NCBI RefSeq assembly: GCF_023053635.1 | Contig: NC_086188.1 | Location: 2,373,001 to 2,437,000 of the forward strand | DNA from: Elgaria multicarinata webbii | Taxonomy: Eukaryota; Chordata; Lepidosauria; Squamata; Anguidae | DNA length: 64,000 nucleotides | Direction of reading: 5' to 3' | In this document: piece by piece, positions 47,900 to 61,895 of the stretch | Numbering within the stretch: the stretch's first letter is position 1 | Layout of the letters: every line of letters starts with the position of its first letter | Notes under the pieces: generated by a model | Databases searched by the model: none | What the model was told of the DNA's origin: nothing | The model's input: the letters and a program-made list of their open reading frames with translations, nothing else | Made by a program: the position numbers and the translations under genes

Positions 47900-50800
47900 A
47901 ATCAATGATTTTCTTTTTAATCTCTGAAACTGGAAGCAAGTATTTGGACAGAACACTATGGGCGCTCTATAAGAGTGCACCTCTCGAATATTCGTTGTTG
48001 GATCTCGTGGCGTGGGTGGGGGGGGGGACGTGGGACGTCACGGCTAGCGAGAAGCTTCAGGCACTGACTCCATCCGAGCCTGGCTAGGCATCACCAGTTC
48101 TTTTAAATAAAACACAAGCTACAAACTAAACATCCCAGAAGGGCCTTTTCCCTCTCGTTCCTCACCTTCGAAAGCAAACAAAAAACACCCTAAGGAAAAG
48201 CCAGTGCTGTTGGGGCAGAGGAAAAGAGGAAAAACTAGGGAGAGTTATTGACTCTGGCATTTGGGAAGGAAAATACCCCCTGCTCCACCACCCCACCTCC
48301 TTGCTGATTAAATGCATGAAGCCCTCTTCACCCCACCAAGAACATTAACACTGAAGCAACATGTACAGATTGACAAGGCAACGCCTTTGGGGAAGATAGG
48401 GACTGAGCTCCCTTGATCCTTTTGGAGATTCCACACCCTCACTTGCCACCTCACACATCCCAAACCCACCTCCAGCTACTCCGGAACCAACACGACGACA
48501 CGCTTCCCTTCAAATCCACATGAAGCACCCAAGTTGCCCTGGTGCTTTTCCACGCACAGCTTACAGAAATTACCGTTTCATGAATCTCTAATCCCATTAC
48601 ACGGTGCAACATACACTGGCCTGTCAGCACATTCCTAGCAAGAATCCACTTCGCTGGCAACACAGAATGATTTCCCACACAGGCACGTCCCTGTTCTCCC
48701 CAGAGCACGGAATCCTTATTGATAAGGTCTGAACATGCAATTAAAAAAAGAAAAAGAGAAGAAACACGAAACTAAAATCGACCCCCTTAAAAAGTCTAGC
48801 TAAAATACTGAAGACAGTAGCACTTTTTTATCCCAGATGAAGCAGTGTAGCAGTCTGTGTGTGTGTGTGTGTGTTGTTCATTTCTTATAACGAAGCACCC
48901 TCCCAACTGCTCCACTGGCAAGGTGATTCACTCCACCTGCAACCCTTTGAAGCCATGGGGAGCAGAGTTTCCAGGTGGGGCAGGAGGAAACTGTTCTCAT
49001 CGCTATTGCTCAGACTAGGTCCAGAAACAAAAAAAGAGAGGCAAAACCTTAAAATGTACTGGAAAAGGTTAAGTTTACATAAAAGAGCAAACTGGCCCTT
49101 ATACAATGCCTGACTTGTTTCAATAAAGCACATTAATTATCACAGTGGCAGAATATCACCTTAAAGGGGGGGGGGACCCTGCATTCTCGTGAATAAGGTC
49201 TTTACTGAAACACGCCAGGCATTTTACGATTTCATAGAAGTTAAAACGCCCAGTTCCATTCTGACATTTTGCCTCTGTTGGGTTGGGTCCTGCCCTTCCA
49301 CTTTTCCTTATTGAGCCTCTCTCCTTGCTAAATGACGTGGCTTCCTGCACTGCAAGCACCCAGATTGCATGGCCAGGCAGGCAGGAGCCCCCGGAAGTAA
49401 GTTTTGGCAAGAGCACCCCAGCTTTGCCTCTGGCACCGGATCATGCCTGTCTGGCGTGAAGAACCCTCGCGTGTGCCGGGCGTCACAGAACAACGCAGCA
49501 AGGAAGAAAAAGGAAGGACCGGAAGATGTCAACCCACCGTACCAGAAGGACCCCTCCTGAGTTCTCTCATAGGAGAAATCAGCTGGCGAACTGGTCTGGA
49601 GATGAAAGGCCACCTTTAACCTTTGGCAAATGGGTATGATGAGGCCCCCCGGGGGGGGGGTAGTTTTGTTCAAATACTAAGGGATGCCTTTGAGAGGCAA
49701 AGGAGAAACTTGCAGGCTTGGAAGCAGGGGGGGGAGTTAAGGGGTTTCGTCCGCTCAAGATGGAATGTGATCGTAGCGGCTGTTACAAGAGCAATGATGA
49801 CAGGTCTCAATCAATGGAAGGTGGCGGAGGGGGGCGTGTCTCACACCAGGGCCCCTGAGATCTGCTGCACTCCATCACAGCCTTGCAGTTCAGCACTCGC
49901 CTGACAGCTGGAGGCAACAAGGGAACCCATGCAGGCAAGTGAGCAAGGGTGTTGGAGGACTCCGTCCCTCCTTTGCGCCCAGCGGAGAAGCCCCCTCTTC
50001 CGTGGCCAGCACAGGCTGCTGGAGGAGGGAAGTAGCTCCAAGTCTTTCCTCTTCCAGCCTCAGGTGGGCTAGTAAGATGATGATGATTTTTTGCAGGCTA
50101 CTAACTTTTGTGGACTTATTTACCAGGCTGCGTGCAGCACTTACTGAAGATTGCTGGTGTGCTTAGGTGATTGAAGAAGCCAGCAGGTGTGGCCCCTCAA
50201 GTCCAAGCACGCTCTCCTCAAGATGCTCATAGGGCCAAGTCCTGGTGTGACAATCCTTGACAATCAAGAAGGGCTTTTTGTCTACACGGCTGAGATCAAG
50301 CAGATGTCCAGCTGCTGATCTTGCCATTTGGATAATAAAACTGTACCTGGAATTTCTTATGCAGCAGAAGAGATCTTTAAACACACACACACACACCCCA
50401 AAGAAATCCTTAGTGACCAGTATGAGCAACTCCAGACTCTGATACAAACACAGCTATGGGAGCTATAAACACAGAGGATGGGGGTGAGGAGGCAGAGACT
50501 AATAGCAAAGAACTTCCCAACAGCTTGCAAAATTTAGTGGCTGATAATTTGTCCTTAATATCCCAATCCCCCCCCCCCCCCCGCCCTTCTTAAAACCTTG
50601 CATCAGAATGATCACTGGAACTAACGTCTGCAGAAAAACATAAGACTCAGAAATCAGCAACCACAATATGCCAGTTTTCGACACTAGCAAGATTAAAACA
50701 AAGCACCACATAGGTTTGAATAATGGCAACACGGACTTCAATACGCAGCTTTGGAAACAGAACTCAATCTGTATGATTGTAGAACTGGGGCGGAGGTGGG

Positions 50801-51534
50801 GTGAAGAGGGAACCGACGGAGCTGATGGAATCAGGATGTGTCTGTAAGAAGTCAGAGAGCGGAAACGATTTTTAGGTTGGGTCTTTGAGACATGGCAGTG
50901 AGACTCCAGCTCCAACTGTTCAAAGATATATTAAAAAAAAAAAAGGATTGCGCAAAACTCTTTTGATCTCTGAATGGCACGAAATACACACAGAGCGATG
51001 TTCCTTTAGATTAAAAACACAAAATACTGCAAAATGGTAAAAGGGGAAGGGGGGCTGGCGGTTACTTTTGGATTTTGGCAACTTCAAAGTAAAAAACAGA
51101 AGAGAAAAAGAAAAGGTATATTTAAAAACCATGTAATTTTGGTCCCACATCCTAGGAAGTTCATTAGATTATCCTGGCTCCTCCTTGGAGAGGCGGAATG
51201 ATTGGCTTTGAAATCAATTAATAAACGAGCAGAAACCGGTTGTAACAGCAGCAGTTTTGAAACGGCCACGTGGTCACTAAAACTTCAGGAAATAAGATTT
51301 CTCACTAAAAAGGCTTGGCTTTGAATCGTCCGCGGCTTCTGCCGGCACTCTGTGAATTTAGGAGAAGGCTCCGGCCGGCGCAGCGCCTGAGGTGGCCACG
51401 TGCCGGACCAGCGCTGGAAGATGGAAATGTCCTCCCAAAGGACAGTGCCTTCCCCCCGCCAGCGGCTCACAGCTAGGGTTCTGCTCCCTCCCTTTCCTCC
51501 CACCCCCCCCACCACCACCACCCCCGCTTGGCTC
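47900..51534 (-). other. Probable CORO1C 3' UTR and downstream flank
   Basis: 3.6 kb with no recognised transposon, in contrast to the dense repeats either side. This is what a long 3' UTR under constraint would look like, and human CORO1C also has a 3' UTR of a few kb. An ATTAAA-type signal on the minus strand lies near 47918. The true end is not determined. Confidence 0.35.
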
Positions 51535-51654
51535 TCAGACTGCAATCTTCGCCATCTGCTGTTCTAACTTGGCAATGCGCTCGTCTTGATGGGTGATTGT
51601 GTCTTTTAGAGATTTGAGCTCTTTCAAAATTTCATCCAATTTGGCTTCGTTTTG
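51535..51654 (-). CDS. CORO1C: CORO1C last coding exon (coiled coil)
   Basis: Encodes QNEAKLDEILKELKS to the stop TGA at 51535-51537: 39 residues, matching the human C-terminus with a few conservative changes and Val in place of the final Ala. This is the coronin C-terminal coiled coil that trimerises the protein and contacts Arp2/3. Heptad leucines/isoleucines at LDEIL, LKSLKDTI and IAKLEQQM are visible. The acceptor is ccttccag at 51655-51662; the codon phase is 0. Confidence 0.95.
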   Translation of the reverse strand, partial: QNEAKLDEILKELKSLKDTITHQDERIAKLEQQMAKIAV

Positions 51655-51869
51655 CTGGAAGGAAGAGAAAGGGAAAGCCATGAATATCAAAGTGAGAATG
51701 GGAAGCAGTTACCCCACCACCACCACGTTGCCACTTGCATGCCCTCGCCAACGTGGCGTCGGGTGGCAAAGAATCCATCGAGCCTCGTAGGAAGGGGCTG
51801 CGATTCCAACATGGGACAGAGGAAGTGGCATAAGACCAGGGCAGACTCTTGGTTCATTTAGCCCAGCAA

Positions 51870-52062
51870 AGGCTGTGAGCTGTAGCCCAACACATCTGGA
51901 TGGTGCCAAGTTAGGAACCTGCCTTCCACAGATCCATCTAAGCCCAGTATTGCTGGCCACAGATTGACAGCAACGGCTCCCTGGGTTTGTTCCAGCTCTA
52001 CCTGGTGATGCCAGGGATTGAACCCGGGACCTTCTGCATACAAAGCAGCTAGGGAAGGCTGG
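51870..52062 (-). repeat. Foldback arm and tRNA-derived SINE
   Basis: 51880-51915 has a foldback arm (gtagcccaacacatctggat). From about 51920 a minus-strand SINE: B box complement gccagggattgaacccggga at 52010-52029 and body. Truncated A-box side. Lies in a CORO1C intron. Confidence 0.6.
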
Positions 52063-52130
52063 TCAACCCTGGCGGTCAGGGTCTCTCCAGGGCCTCAGAA
52101 TCCTCACCTGCTACCTGGTCCTTCTAGATC

Positions 52131-52251
52131 AGCCTTCCTCAACCTGGGGCGCTCCAGATGTGCTGGACTGCATCTCCCAGAATGCCCCTGGCTGGGGCAT
52201 TCTGGGAGTTGTAGTCCAACACATCTGGAGCGCCCCAGGTTGAGGAAGGCT
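52131..52251. mobile_element. Foldback MITE, best-preserved copy
   Basis: 58-bp arms (52131-52188 and 52194-52251) match at 55 of 58 positions around a 5-base centre, so it would fold into a long hairpin. Arm ends are agccttcctcaacctggggc. It belongs to the family at 5203, 34160, 38011, 46695, 54318 and 62850. Non-coding. Inside a CORO1C intron. The minus strand of the right arm holds actacaactcccagaatgc. Confidence 0.85.
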
Positions 52252-52686
52252 GTTAGGTGGAGGCACCTCGTGGGTTGAATCCATGATCACCACCACCACC
52301 CCGTGCATAGTGTGCGCTCTGCGGCTGAGCTACTGTCTCCTTCAATGGGACAGAAGAGGGAGGGAGTTGTTTTTGTCCAACAATCATGTTCGCTACCCAC
52401 CATGGCTTATCGCCTTGTCTGAATGCGGCACATTTCTGCAGGGCGGCTTGTTAAGCAAGCGCTGCGATTTACTTTTCTCGAACAAGCCGCCTTGAAAACC
52501 CATGGCTTGCTGTTGGGTTGTTCAGGGTGGTTAGCAAGCCACACAGCATGGTTGATGAGCAACCCCAAGGAAAACATGCTGCGTTCAGACAACACAATAA
52601 CCCACGGTTCAACAACCCACACCGGGTGGGTTAGCGTGTTGTGTGAGTAAATTTCAGACCCCTGAACACCGAGGTCTAGTAACTTA

Positions 52687-53037
<351 letters not shown>

Positions 53038-53061
53038 TCAAGGGGCGGCACCCAGACTCAC

Positions 53062-53119
53062 CTTCCGAGGGACAGTCATGATAATGGGCTCGCACTTCCG
53101 CTCGTGAAGTTTGAAGAAC
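53062..53119 (-). CDS. CORO1C: CORO1C exon (short)
   Basis: 58 bases: G completing the split Arg codon, then FFKLHERKCEPIIMTVPRK, identical to the human protein in this stretch. It belongs to the last part of the beta-propeller. Acceptor ttgaag, donor gtgagt. The next exon follows after a 117-base intron. Confidence 0.95.
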
Positions 53120-53859
53120 CTTCAAATGGAAACAAATATAGGAAGAACTTAAGCATGCTCAGCTCAAAATTGAGACTTGGCTTCATTCCCTCCTAGGCAG
53201 GCCTCAAAACTACTTATTGCCACGGGGCACAGAGAGCCACCGCTAAAGCCAAAAGGACAGAGTCAGAGAGGCCGGAGCCTGGAAAGGTTTTTCCCTCCCA
53301 AAGGAGTAACTTGGAAGCCTTGGTCTTCGTCGCATTACCTCTGCACACAAGTATTTCATTCATGACAGATGAGTTATTGAAAGTGTCAGCCCGTGGGGGC
53401 CTAAGACAAAGGAAATAGACCACTCTGGCCTGCCCTATATGACCTCAAGGATTGCTTTGCTTCACTCTCATGCCGCCCGCCATTTATCATTCTCCTGTGA
53501 TTGCCTCCCTTGAAGACAGGGAGCGTTCGTTTAAATCTTGCATGTATATTTTCACGCCCCACGAGACTGGCACAAGTACAGATGCCTTCGCAAAGAGGTA
53601 GTGCAGGAGAGACAGGGGGTGGGGGCGGGGCAGTTTAAAGAGAAAACAAAAAGAGATGTCTATGTGGGGAGATGAAAGGCCAGACTAGGTAAGAAATAGC
53701 AGAAAGGACATGCGCATTATGACACACAAGGCCAGGACTAGAGGAGGGGGCACCTGGTGAAACTAAAGTGCAACTTTAAAAATGAACAAAACCAGGATAT
53801 TTTCCACAAGGAATGCACAGTTGGCAAGTGGAACAGGACGATGAAACCCAGTATAAAAA

Positions 53860-53917
53860 AGGGAGGGGAGGGGGAGGGGGAGGGGGAGGAAGAGGAAGAG
53901 GAAGAGGAAGAGAAATA
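53860..53917. repeat. (GGAGGG)n / (GGAAGA)n purine-rich repeat
   Basis: An imperfect GGAGGG-type run passing into AGAGGAAGAGGA, a polypurine tract in the intron between the 146-base and 58-base CORO1C exons. Confidence 0.9.
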
Positions 53918-54061
53918 TCAGCAGAATATCTTTGGCAGAGAAAGGATATGGAGAGAAAGAAAGCAAATGACTGTTCTGATCCAATAAAGTTACTTTTTAT
54001 GTCCAGCGAAGCCTTGAGACACTCAGATTCCTTTTCAAAATCTTATTATTCCTTTTATGAG

Positions 54062-54245
54062 ATCCTCCTCCTCCTCCCCGTTTTATCCTCACGACAACCC
54101 TGTGAGGTGGGTTAGCTGAGAGCCAGTGACTGGCTCAAAGCCCCCCCCCCCCCCCCCGGTGACCTTAATGGCCAAGCAGGAACTAGAACCCGGATTGTCC
54201 CAGTCCCAGGTCGGCACTCTAACCGCTACACCACACTGGCTCTTT
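54062..54245 (-). repeat. CORE/MIR-type SINE
   Basis: The minus strand begins with gccagtgtggtgtagcggtt (A box), then a B box-like gggttctagttcc, a C-rich interruption, and the CORE region ctcagctaacccacctcaca. Ends in A/T and GA-rich sequence. In a CORO1C intron. Confidence 0.75.
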
Positions 54246-54317
54246 TCCTGTCCCCACGTTATTTGTAACAGTTTTGCTTGGTGATGCGGAAGCCTGCTGT
54301 CGTCCTGGGCCTCCGGA

Positions 54318-54423
54318 GGTCGTTGGCCTACATCTCCCATCAGCCCTTGCCACACAGCCAACAGTGAGGGATGATGGGAGTTCCAGAGCAACAACATGGT
54401 CCAGATGTTCCCCATCCCTGGTT
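54318..54423. repeat. Foldback element, diverged
   Basis: Arms around ggcctacatctcccatcagc and gatgatgggagttccagagc. Less complementary than 52131. Confidence 0.5.
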
Positions 54424-54554
54424 TAGAAGGGAAGCGGGATAGATTCTACGGCACAGTTTTGCAGCCAACGGGGAATCGCAGCAGCCCCCGCGACTGCACC
54501 CTGGGCGGTTTGCGTTCCTGAGGGAGGCTCGGACATTCCTGGTCCCCCTCCTTA

Positions 54555-54782
<228 letters not shown>

Positions 54783-55019
54783 TCATTTAGGAGATGCACG
54801 TGCGGAGGAGGCAGGGCAAAACATGGTGGACAAAAACTGGCCTGTTCTGCCAAGCTTTTGCTAATTAATGCTGCTCCTCTTTGATTCTGAAAGGCTCCTG
54901 TTTTCTTGCAATGTATATATTTCAGCAGTTTCGCTTCCATTTGGAACGACTGCATTTTGGTTTGGTTTGGTTGTTTTAAAATTTTGTATATGTTTATATG
55001 TTTATATTACCTTTCAAGG

Positions 55020-55842
55020 CAAATCCTTTTCAAGGCAGTTTAGAAGGCATTAAAAAAAATAACAATAATAATATACAAGTAACAACAACAATGTACAAAT
55101 AAGCAGAACAGTAAAAACTCCAATAAAATAAAAATGAGTATCCATTCCTTTAAAAGCAAACTAGAACATCCTAGACTTTAAGGCCCATCAAAAACGGTCA
55201 GGGAGGGATACACACAAACATATCCCATGGTAGGGCCACCACAGAAAAGGCCCTGTCGCTTGTGCCCACCAGCCTAACAGAACTTCCTGGTGGGCACATG
55301 AGTAGGGCTTCTGTGGCTGTACTTAGGTCTTGGGTAGGTTCATATAGCTGCAGGTTGTTCTTTAAATAAACTGGTCCCAACCTATTTAGGGCCGTAAAGC
55401 TGATGGCCAGCACCGTTGGTACAGGCTCAGTATTCTATACCCTGATTGCCTAGTCCCTGTTTGCTTTCTGTTCTTTAATCAGTTCTGATATAATTTGTTT
55501 TTAACGGCTTTATTGTAAATCACCTCGAGCGCTCATCGAACGGAGGAGCAAATCCAAAAATATTAAATAAACAAACAACATGAATTGGAAGAACAGTTTT
55601 CTCTGAATCCGCTCTTGGTGCAAAGCGGTCCCCTATGGTGGTCTGGTATCTCTGCCACGTTTAGGAACCACTTTCCCTCCTCCTCCTCCCTCCCAATCCC
55701 CTTTCCTTTTGTGTCATGTCTTTTAGATTGTAAGCCTGTGGGCAGGGACTGTCAAGAAATACTTTTGTAAGCCGCCATGAGAGCCTTTTTTGGCTGAATG
55801 GCGGCATAAAAATACTTAAATAAATAAAAATAAATAAATAAC
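55020..55842. repeat. L2-type LINE fragments, three pieces
   Basis: 55070-55435 is a minus-strand L2 piece, its frame reading a diverged VGTSDRAFSVVALPWD. 55440-55580 is a plus-strand tail ending aaatattaaataaacaaac. 55590-55842 is another plus-strand tail ending ggcggcataaaaatacttaa and (ataaa)n. They lie in the large CORO1C intron. Confidence 0.6.
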
Positions 55843-57581
55843 AAGGCATGAGGGCAAGAGGCCCCCCCGCCCCCATCACCCCTGCCCAACTAGCTCCAAA
55901 CTGCCTCTGCACGCTGAGGTCCCATACAGTCAGAAGACCTTTGATGTGTCTAAACACCTCTGAAAGCCATCTCAAGTCAGCGGCCATCACCAACCATCCC
56001 TCGGGCGGCTAATTTAATTAGATGCTGTGTGAGGCAATCCTTTCTTTTGCCTGTCCTGAATCTATGGCCTAGTTTCATTAGATGACCCACAGGTCTAGAA
56101 GGAGAGGAGAGGGAGAAAAACCTCACATTATCCATGAAAACCTGCCCGCCAGCTACAAGCCAGGGGCTCCTTCACATAGTCCCAACCCAGGAAGGGCAGC
56201 AAGTTACTTTCTCCTATTAGAAGATTGACCTTTAGTAGGCATCCCATAAAAAGGACTGAAGCATCAAGAATCACAGCCCCCGCGGGTGACAGCAGGTTTT
56301 ATAGGTAATTTCCCCTGACAGAAGTCCTCCCATTGATCAGTCTGTGTCTAGAACATATCGAAAGCCTTACGACAAGCACTCCGGCCAGATTATTTGGGGG
56401 GTGTCAAAGTGATGTGGGGATGCAACCCAGCCCCACTGAAAACAAATAAATAAAAAAGGATTATTCACAAACAGTGGGTGAATCTTAGCAGTGACACTGT
56501 TTGTTTATTGTTTTAATCCTGGATTGAGAGGGAGCTAGGAAATTCCCGGGTGCTAAGCAGCACTTCTTTCAGGGCCCAGACAGCCTCAGCCCTGGTGCAT
56601 TTCCAGATATGGATTTAGGCCATTCAGCATCGGAACACCAGCATTTCTTGCATCCAAAGAGGCCGGGGAAACAGCCTCAGCAGGGGCACAAGCCCACTAG
56701 AAGCGCCTGTGGAAGCCAAACCGGGGGAAAGAAGTGGGGAGCTGAACATAAAGCACGTTAGGGGGTAAATATGGGAACCCCAGTTCAGTTTTACTTGCTT
56801 ATTCTGCCCCATCTGGTATGAGTCTCATCTTTCATTTGCTTCCATCCATTAAAACTTTCTTTTAAAACAAAGGATCCAAAGACACTGTTTCACTCAACTA
56901 TTATTTCTTTAAGCCCCTGCATGATAGGGACAGCGAAACAAACTCAAAGAAAGGAAGAAAAACACGGTCAATTGCTGGCTTCTCTGATCTTTAATAGGTT
57001 CCTTGTTAAACTATAATTTTAATATTCCTTTTATATGTAAATATGGGCTTTTATCAGGAGGCCATGGAATGGGTTGCCGGTTTGGCAGCTTCTATGTCTG
57101 GGGAACCTTGGCTTCACGGTGCTGCTGTGTTGTTCAGCTTACACATTACTAAGTGACAGGCACTCGTGGGTTTTTTGGCTACCATTCACAAGTAAAGAGA
57201 GGGAGATGGAAGAGAGAAGGATTGGAGGCTGCGAAAGGGAGCGACTGTGGGCGCGGTGCTGAGGCCGGACTCAGCTGGACCAACCCTTTGGAGAGGAGGA
57301 ACCAGCTGCTACTTAGGTGTTAAGTCATTAATAAATCCATCATCTGGAATGGTTCCGTATTTCAGTGCTCACGTGCAGCTCTAACATCAGGTAGCTTAAT
57401 TCCGCCTCTTGTCCATCCAACTTCAAAAGCAAACCTTAAAAGGCAACTTAAAAATATTTCTCCTGCTTAAGCATAATATTTTTGTTTTAATCATTTTATT
57501 ATTTATAAAAATTACATTTTATAAATCAAGGTGAGTTGTATACAACCAGGAAGATAAAGTTAACAATATATATAATACACA
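55843..57581. other. CORO1C intron, no repeat or gene recognised
   Basis: No coding motif. Confidence 0.35.
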
Positions 57582-57767
57582 TACTGTATTTCTTCGATTC
57601 TAAGACACACTTTTCCCCCCGTATAAACATCTCTAAAAACGGGGTGCATCTTAGAATCGCAGGTGCGTCTATTATTTCTTAGAATCAAAGCTTTTTTTCT
57701 GTTGGTGGTGCTGAAATTAGTGTGCATCTTACAATCAATGGTGTCTTAGAATCGAAGAAATACAGTA
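57582..57767. mobile_element. MITE with 26-bp perfect terminal inverted repeats
   Basis: A 186-bp element. Left end 57582-57607 (tactgtatttcttcgattct + aagaca) is exactly complementary to right end 57742-57767. It starts and ends with TA, consistent with TA target-site use. Internal cttagaatcg motifs repeat. No coding capacity. In a CORO1C intron. Confidence 0.88.
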
Positions 57768-58129
57768 CTAAAAAAATTGAATAAATCTAAGTAACTTATC
57801 ATATAAAATATTACAATATGGGAAAACACTTAATTTCAAAATTGACCCTTAATTTCATAAAAGAAATGGCAGGAGACCAAGCTAATATTAAAGATTTCCT
57901 TTTTTTGTTGTTTGCCGTCTCTCCGTCTTATAGCCTCTGTTAGTTTTGGCAGTTCTGCAATATTTCACACTTTCATTACTTGTTCTGTAAACTTAACATT
58001 AATTTTATGCCAAGCATGTTCAGTGTACTGGATTACAGTCGTCTGAATGTGGTCTCTGAAGTCCTTTCTTTAGGTCCCATCACCATCTGAGGCAAGACGG
58101 GTCAGGTGACCTGAGATGGAAATTTTTAG
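57768..58129. other. CORO1C intron, no feature
   Basis: A/T-rich; nothing recognised. Confidence 0.35.
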
Positions 58130-58645
58130 TGGGGAATGATTCCTTTTTGCAATACCTTTAAAGCCCTAAATGGCTTGGGGCCAGGCTATCTGAAGGAACG
58201 CCTCCTCCAGTATGTACCTGCCCGGACCCTAAGGTCATCCTCAGGGGTCCTTCTCCGCGAGCCCCTGCCAAAGGAAGTGAGGCAGGTGGCTACCAGGAGG
58301 AGCAGGGCCTTCTCTGCTGTGGCACCCCGGCTGTGGAATGAGCTCCCTAAGGAGGTTCGCTTGGCACTTAGGTACATTATATGCTTTTAGATGCCAGGTG
58401 AAGACCTTTTTATTCTCCCAGCATTTTAACAGTCTATAAATAAATTTTAACTCGGTGTTTTAAATTTGTAATTTTGCATTGCTGCTGTTTTTATCTGGTG
58501 GAGCTTTTATATTGTATTTTATATTATGGGTTTATACTGTTGTTTTATACTTTGAATGTTTTTATTTTTTGTGAACCGCCCAGAGAGCTCCGGCTATTGG
58601 ACGGTATAGAAATGTAATTAATAAATAAAAATAATAAATAAATTG
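58130..58645 (+). repeat. L2-type LINE 3' end, well preserved
   Basis: An open 84-codon frame (58136-58390) ends in FKALNGLGPGYLKERLLQYV and APRLWNELPKEVRLA. Then the 3' UTR with the gaaccgcccagagagctccg block and (ATAA) tail. Lies just before the 58877 exon in antisense to CORO1C. Confidence 0.92.
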
Positions 58646-58708
58646 ATTTTTGTATCTCTTCCTGCATTTATCACGCATCGCTTCTGATGTGGACCACTGA
58701 ATTCTCTA

Positions 58709-59002
<294 letters not shown>

Positions 59003-59556
59003 TTACATTTTAAAGAGATGGATAATGTGACTCCATTACCACAAAGCTCCTGTTTGTTCTGCTGAAGAAAGGGAAGATTCTTCTCTCAAACCAAACAAAA
59101 TAACCCAATAGCTTATTTTCTAAAGCAAGACAACTAAAAATAATGGGAATCTTACTGAATGCATCCAAAATCCCTTCCAAAAGAATTTATGCCTCAAAGG
59201 CGAAGGTTCAGGGGAAACACTGCAGCACTGTGTTTGAACCAACAGCCTGCCCTGTCCTCAATGCATTCAACAGGTTATTAAGAACAAGATTTTGTTTTAT
59301 TAAATAATGCATTTCTGCTGAATGTCGGCCATGAAATACACCACTCCCTACAGAAGAGTATTTTGCTGCTTATGATAGGTTGGGGCTGGGAGTGTATCCC
59401 AGTTCTGGAGAAGGGAGTACCAGAAACATAGGGATCCTAATAAAATTGTATGTCTACGTGTTCTTAATGCTTCACAGAATTTCTCCAGGGTCATGGTTGA
59501 GACACATGGAAGCAGGCAACTCTCCAAGGCTGGAAAGAGACGAAAATGTTTATGGG

Positions 59557-60210
59557 AGCTGATGGTAGTGCACGCACTGGTAACTTCAAGGCTCGACTTC
59601 TGCAATGCGCTCTACATAGGGCTACCCATGTGCCTAGTCCGGAAACTTCACCTAGTTCAAAATATGGCAGCCAGGCTGGTCACCGGTACACCTAGGGGTG
59701 ACCACATTACACCAGTCTTAAAATCTCTTCACTGGCTGCTGATTAGTTTCCAGGCGAAGTATAAAGTGTTGGTTATCACCTTTAAAGCCCTACATGGTTT
59801 GGGTCCAGGCTACCTGCGGGATCGCCTTCTTCCGTACAATCTGCCCCGCACACTCAGGTCCTCTGGGAAGAACTTCTTTCAGCCAGCCAAAACTAGGCTG
59901 ACAGGTTTTACCCAGAGGACTTTTTCCATTGCTGCTCCCAGACTGTGGAATCGCCTGCCAGAGGAGATTCGTCAACTTAACAGTCCTTTAGCACTTAAGA
60001 AAGCTATAAAGACTGATCTCTTCCGGCAGGCCTATCCAGTGGAATTTTAAGATGTTTTTAGGATGTTTTTAGGAAGTTTTAACAATGTATATTGTGTTTT
60101 GATTAATGTTTTATGTGTTTTATGCTGCTGTTGTTCCCCACCTCGATCAGGATGGAGAGGCGGGTTAGAATTTTTTAAAAATAAAATAAATAAATAAAAT
60201 AAAATAGTTT
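59557..60210 (+). repeat. L2-type LINE 3' end, long intact ORF2 C-terminus
   Basis: A 185-codon frame (59493-60050) reads through the RT C-terminal thumb: VVHALVTSRLDFCNALYIGL, ITFKALHGLGPGYLRDRLLP, and AAPRLWNRLPEEIRQL, then FRQAYPVEF and a stop. No stops or frameshifts over the preserved part. 3' UTR ends in the a/t tail at 60210. Antisense within a CORO1C intron. Different subfamily from 58130. Confidence 0.94.
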
Positions 60211-60587
60211 AAGAGGTATTGCTTTCCATGGCACGCAAACATTTATTTTTGCCCCTTTGGTCAAACAGGGGTTGTAGAGGTTTTTGAGACAATACAAAAG
60301 CCTGCCAAACCTGTACAGAGAAGTATTGAAGTAGGATGAGCGTACATGCCAGGTGCTGCAAGGCCTCTTCTAAAATGACTCTGAATTCTCTGAAGAATGA
60401 TTCTCTGTCTCCAACCTGAAGTGCTCAGGGTCCAGGCTCAGAAAGGCAGCTATGGAGGATTTCGTAAAGAACTAAATACACCCAAACTATGTAGAATTCA
60501 TTTCTGGAAGAAGCCTCTCAGAAGCGTGAGAAGTGGACATAGCCAAACAGCGCAAAGACATGTTTTTGGAATAGCTTCCCATCTTCA

Positions 60588-60794
<207 letters not shown>

Positions 60795-60799
60795 CTAAT

Positions 60800-61241
60800 T
60801 GTCAGGTTCTGTCCTGCAGCACCACCTGGCGGCCGCAGTGCACCCCGTCGGCCGCAAAGTAGTTGCAGGATCCAGGCTCACGTCATTAAGCACTCACAGG
60901 TGAGCTGATGCCGACCAGCTGGGAGCAGCCAGGAAAGGGCTATATAAGAACTGCATTTCCGCTCTAGCTTTGCCACAGCAACACGGTCTCCTGTGCCTGC
61001 TGCAGCCCGTACCTGACTACTTGCGAATCCCGGGCCTTGACTTGCCTGACCTTCTGTTTCTCTTGACTACGCCTTTTGCCGCTGGCCCTGCCTGAACTCT
61101 GTTTGCCTCTGGACTCCGAACCTTGCTTGCCTCTGGACCTTGCCTTTTGCCTCTGGCCCTGCCTGGACTCTGTTTGCCGGTCCATCCCGGCCCCGGCGTT
61201 CCTGCGCTGAGGCCTTGCCGCCCACGCCCCGGACCCTGACA
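60800..61241 (+). mobile_element. Solo LTR (fossil), Ty3/gypsy- or ERV-like
   Basis: Has the LTR end form tgtcagg ... cctgaca. A TATA box (gctatataag) lies near 60938. Flanking ctaat (60795-60799) and ctaac (61242-61246) look like a 4-5 bp target duplication. No internal region, so it is a solo LTR left by recombination. Exact family and age are not determined; modest wear suggests it is not very recent. It lies in the CORO1C intron between the exons at 60627 and 61698. Confidence 0.75.
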
Positions 61242-61895
<654 letters not shown>

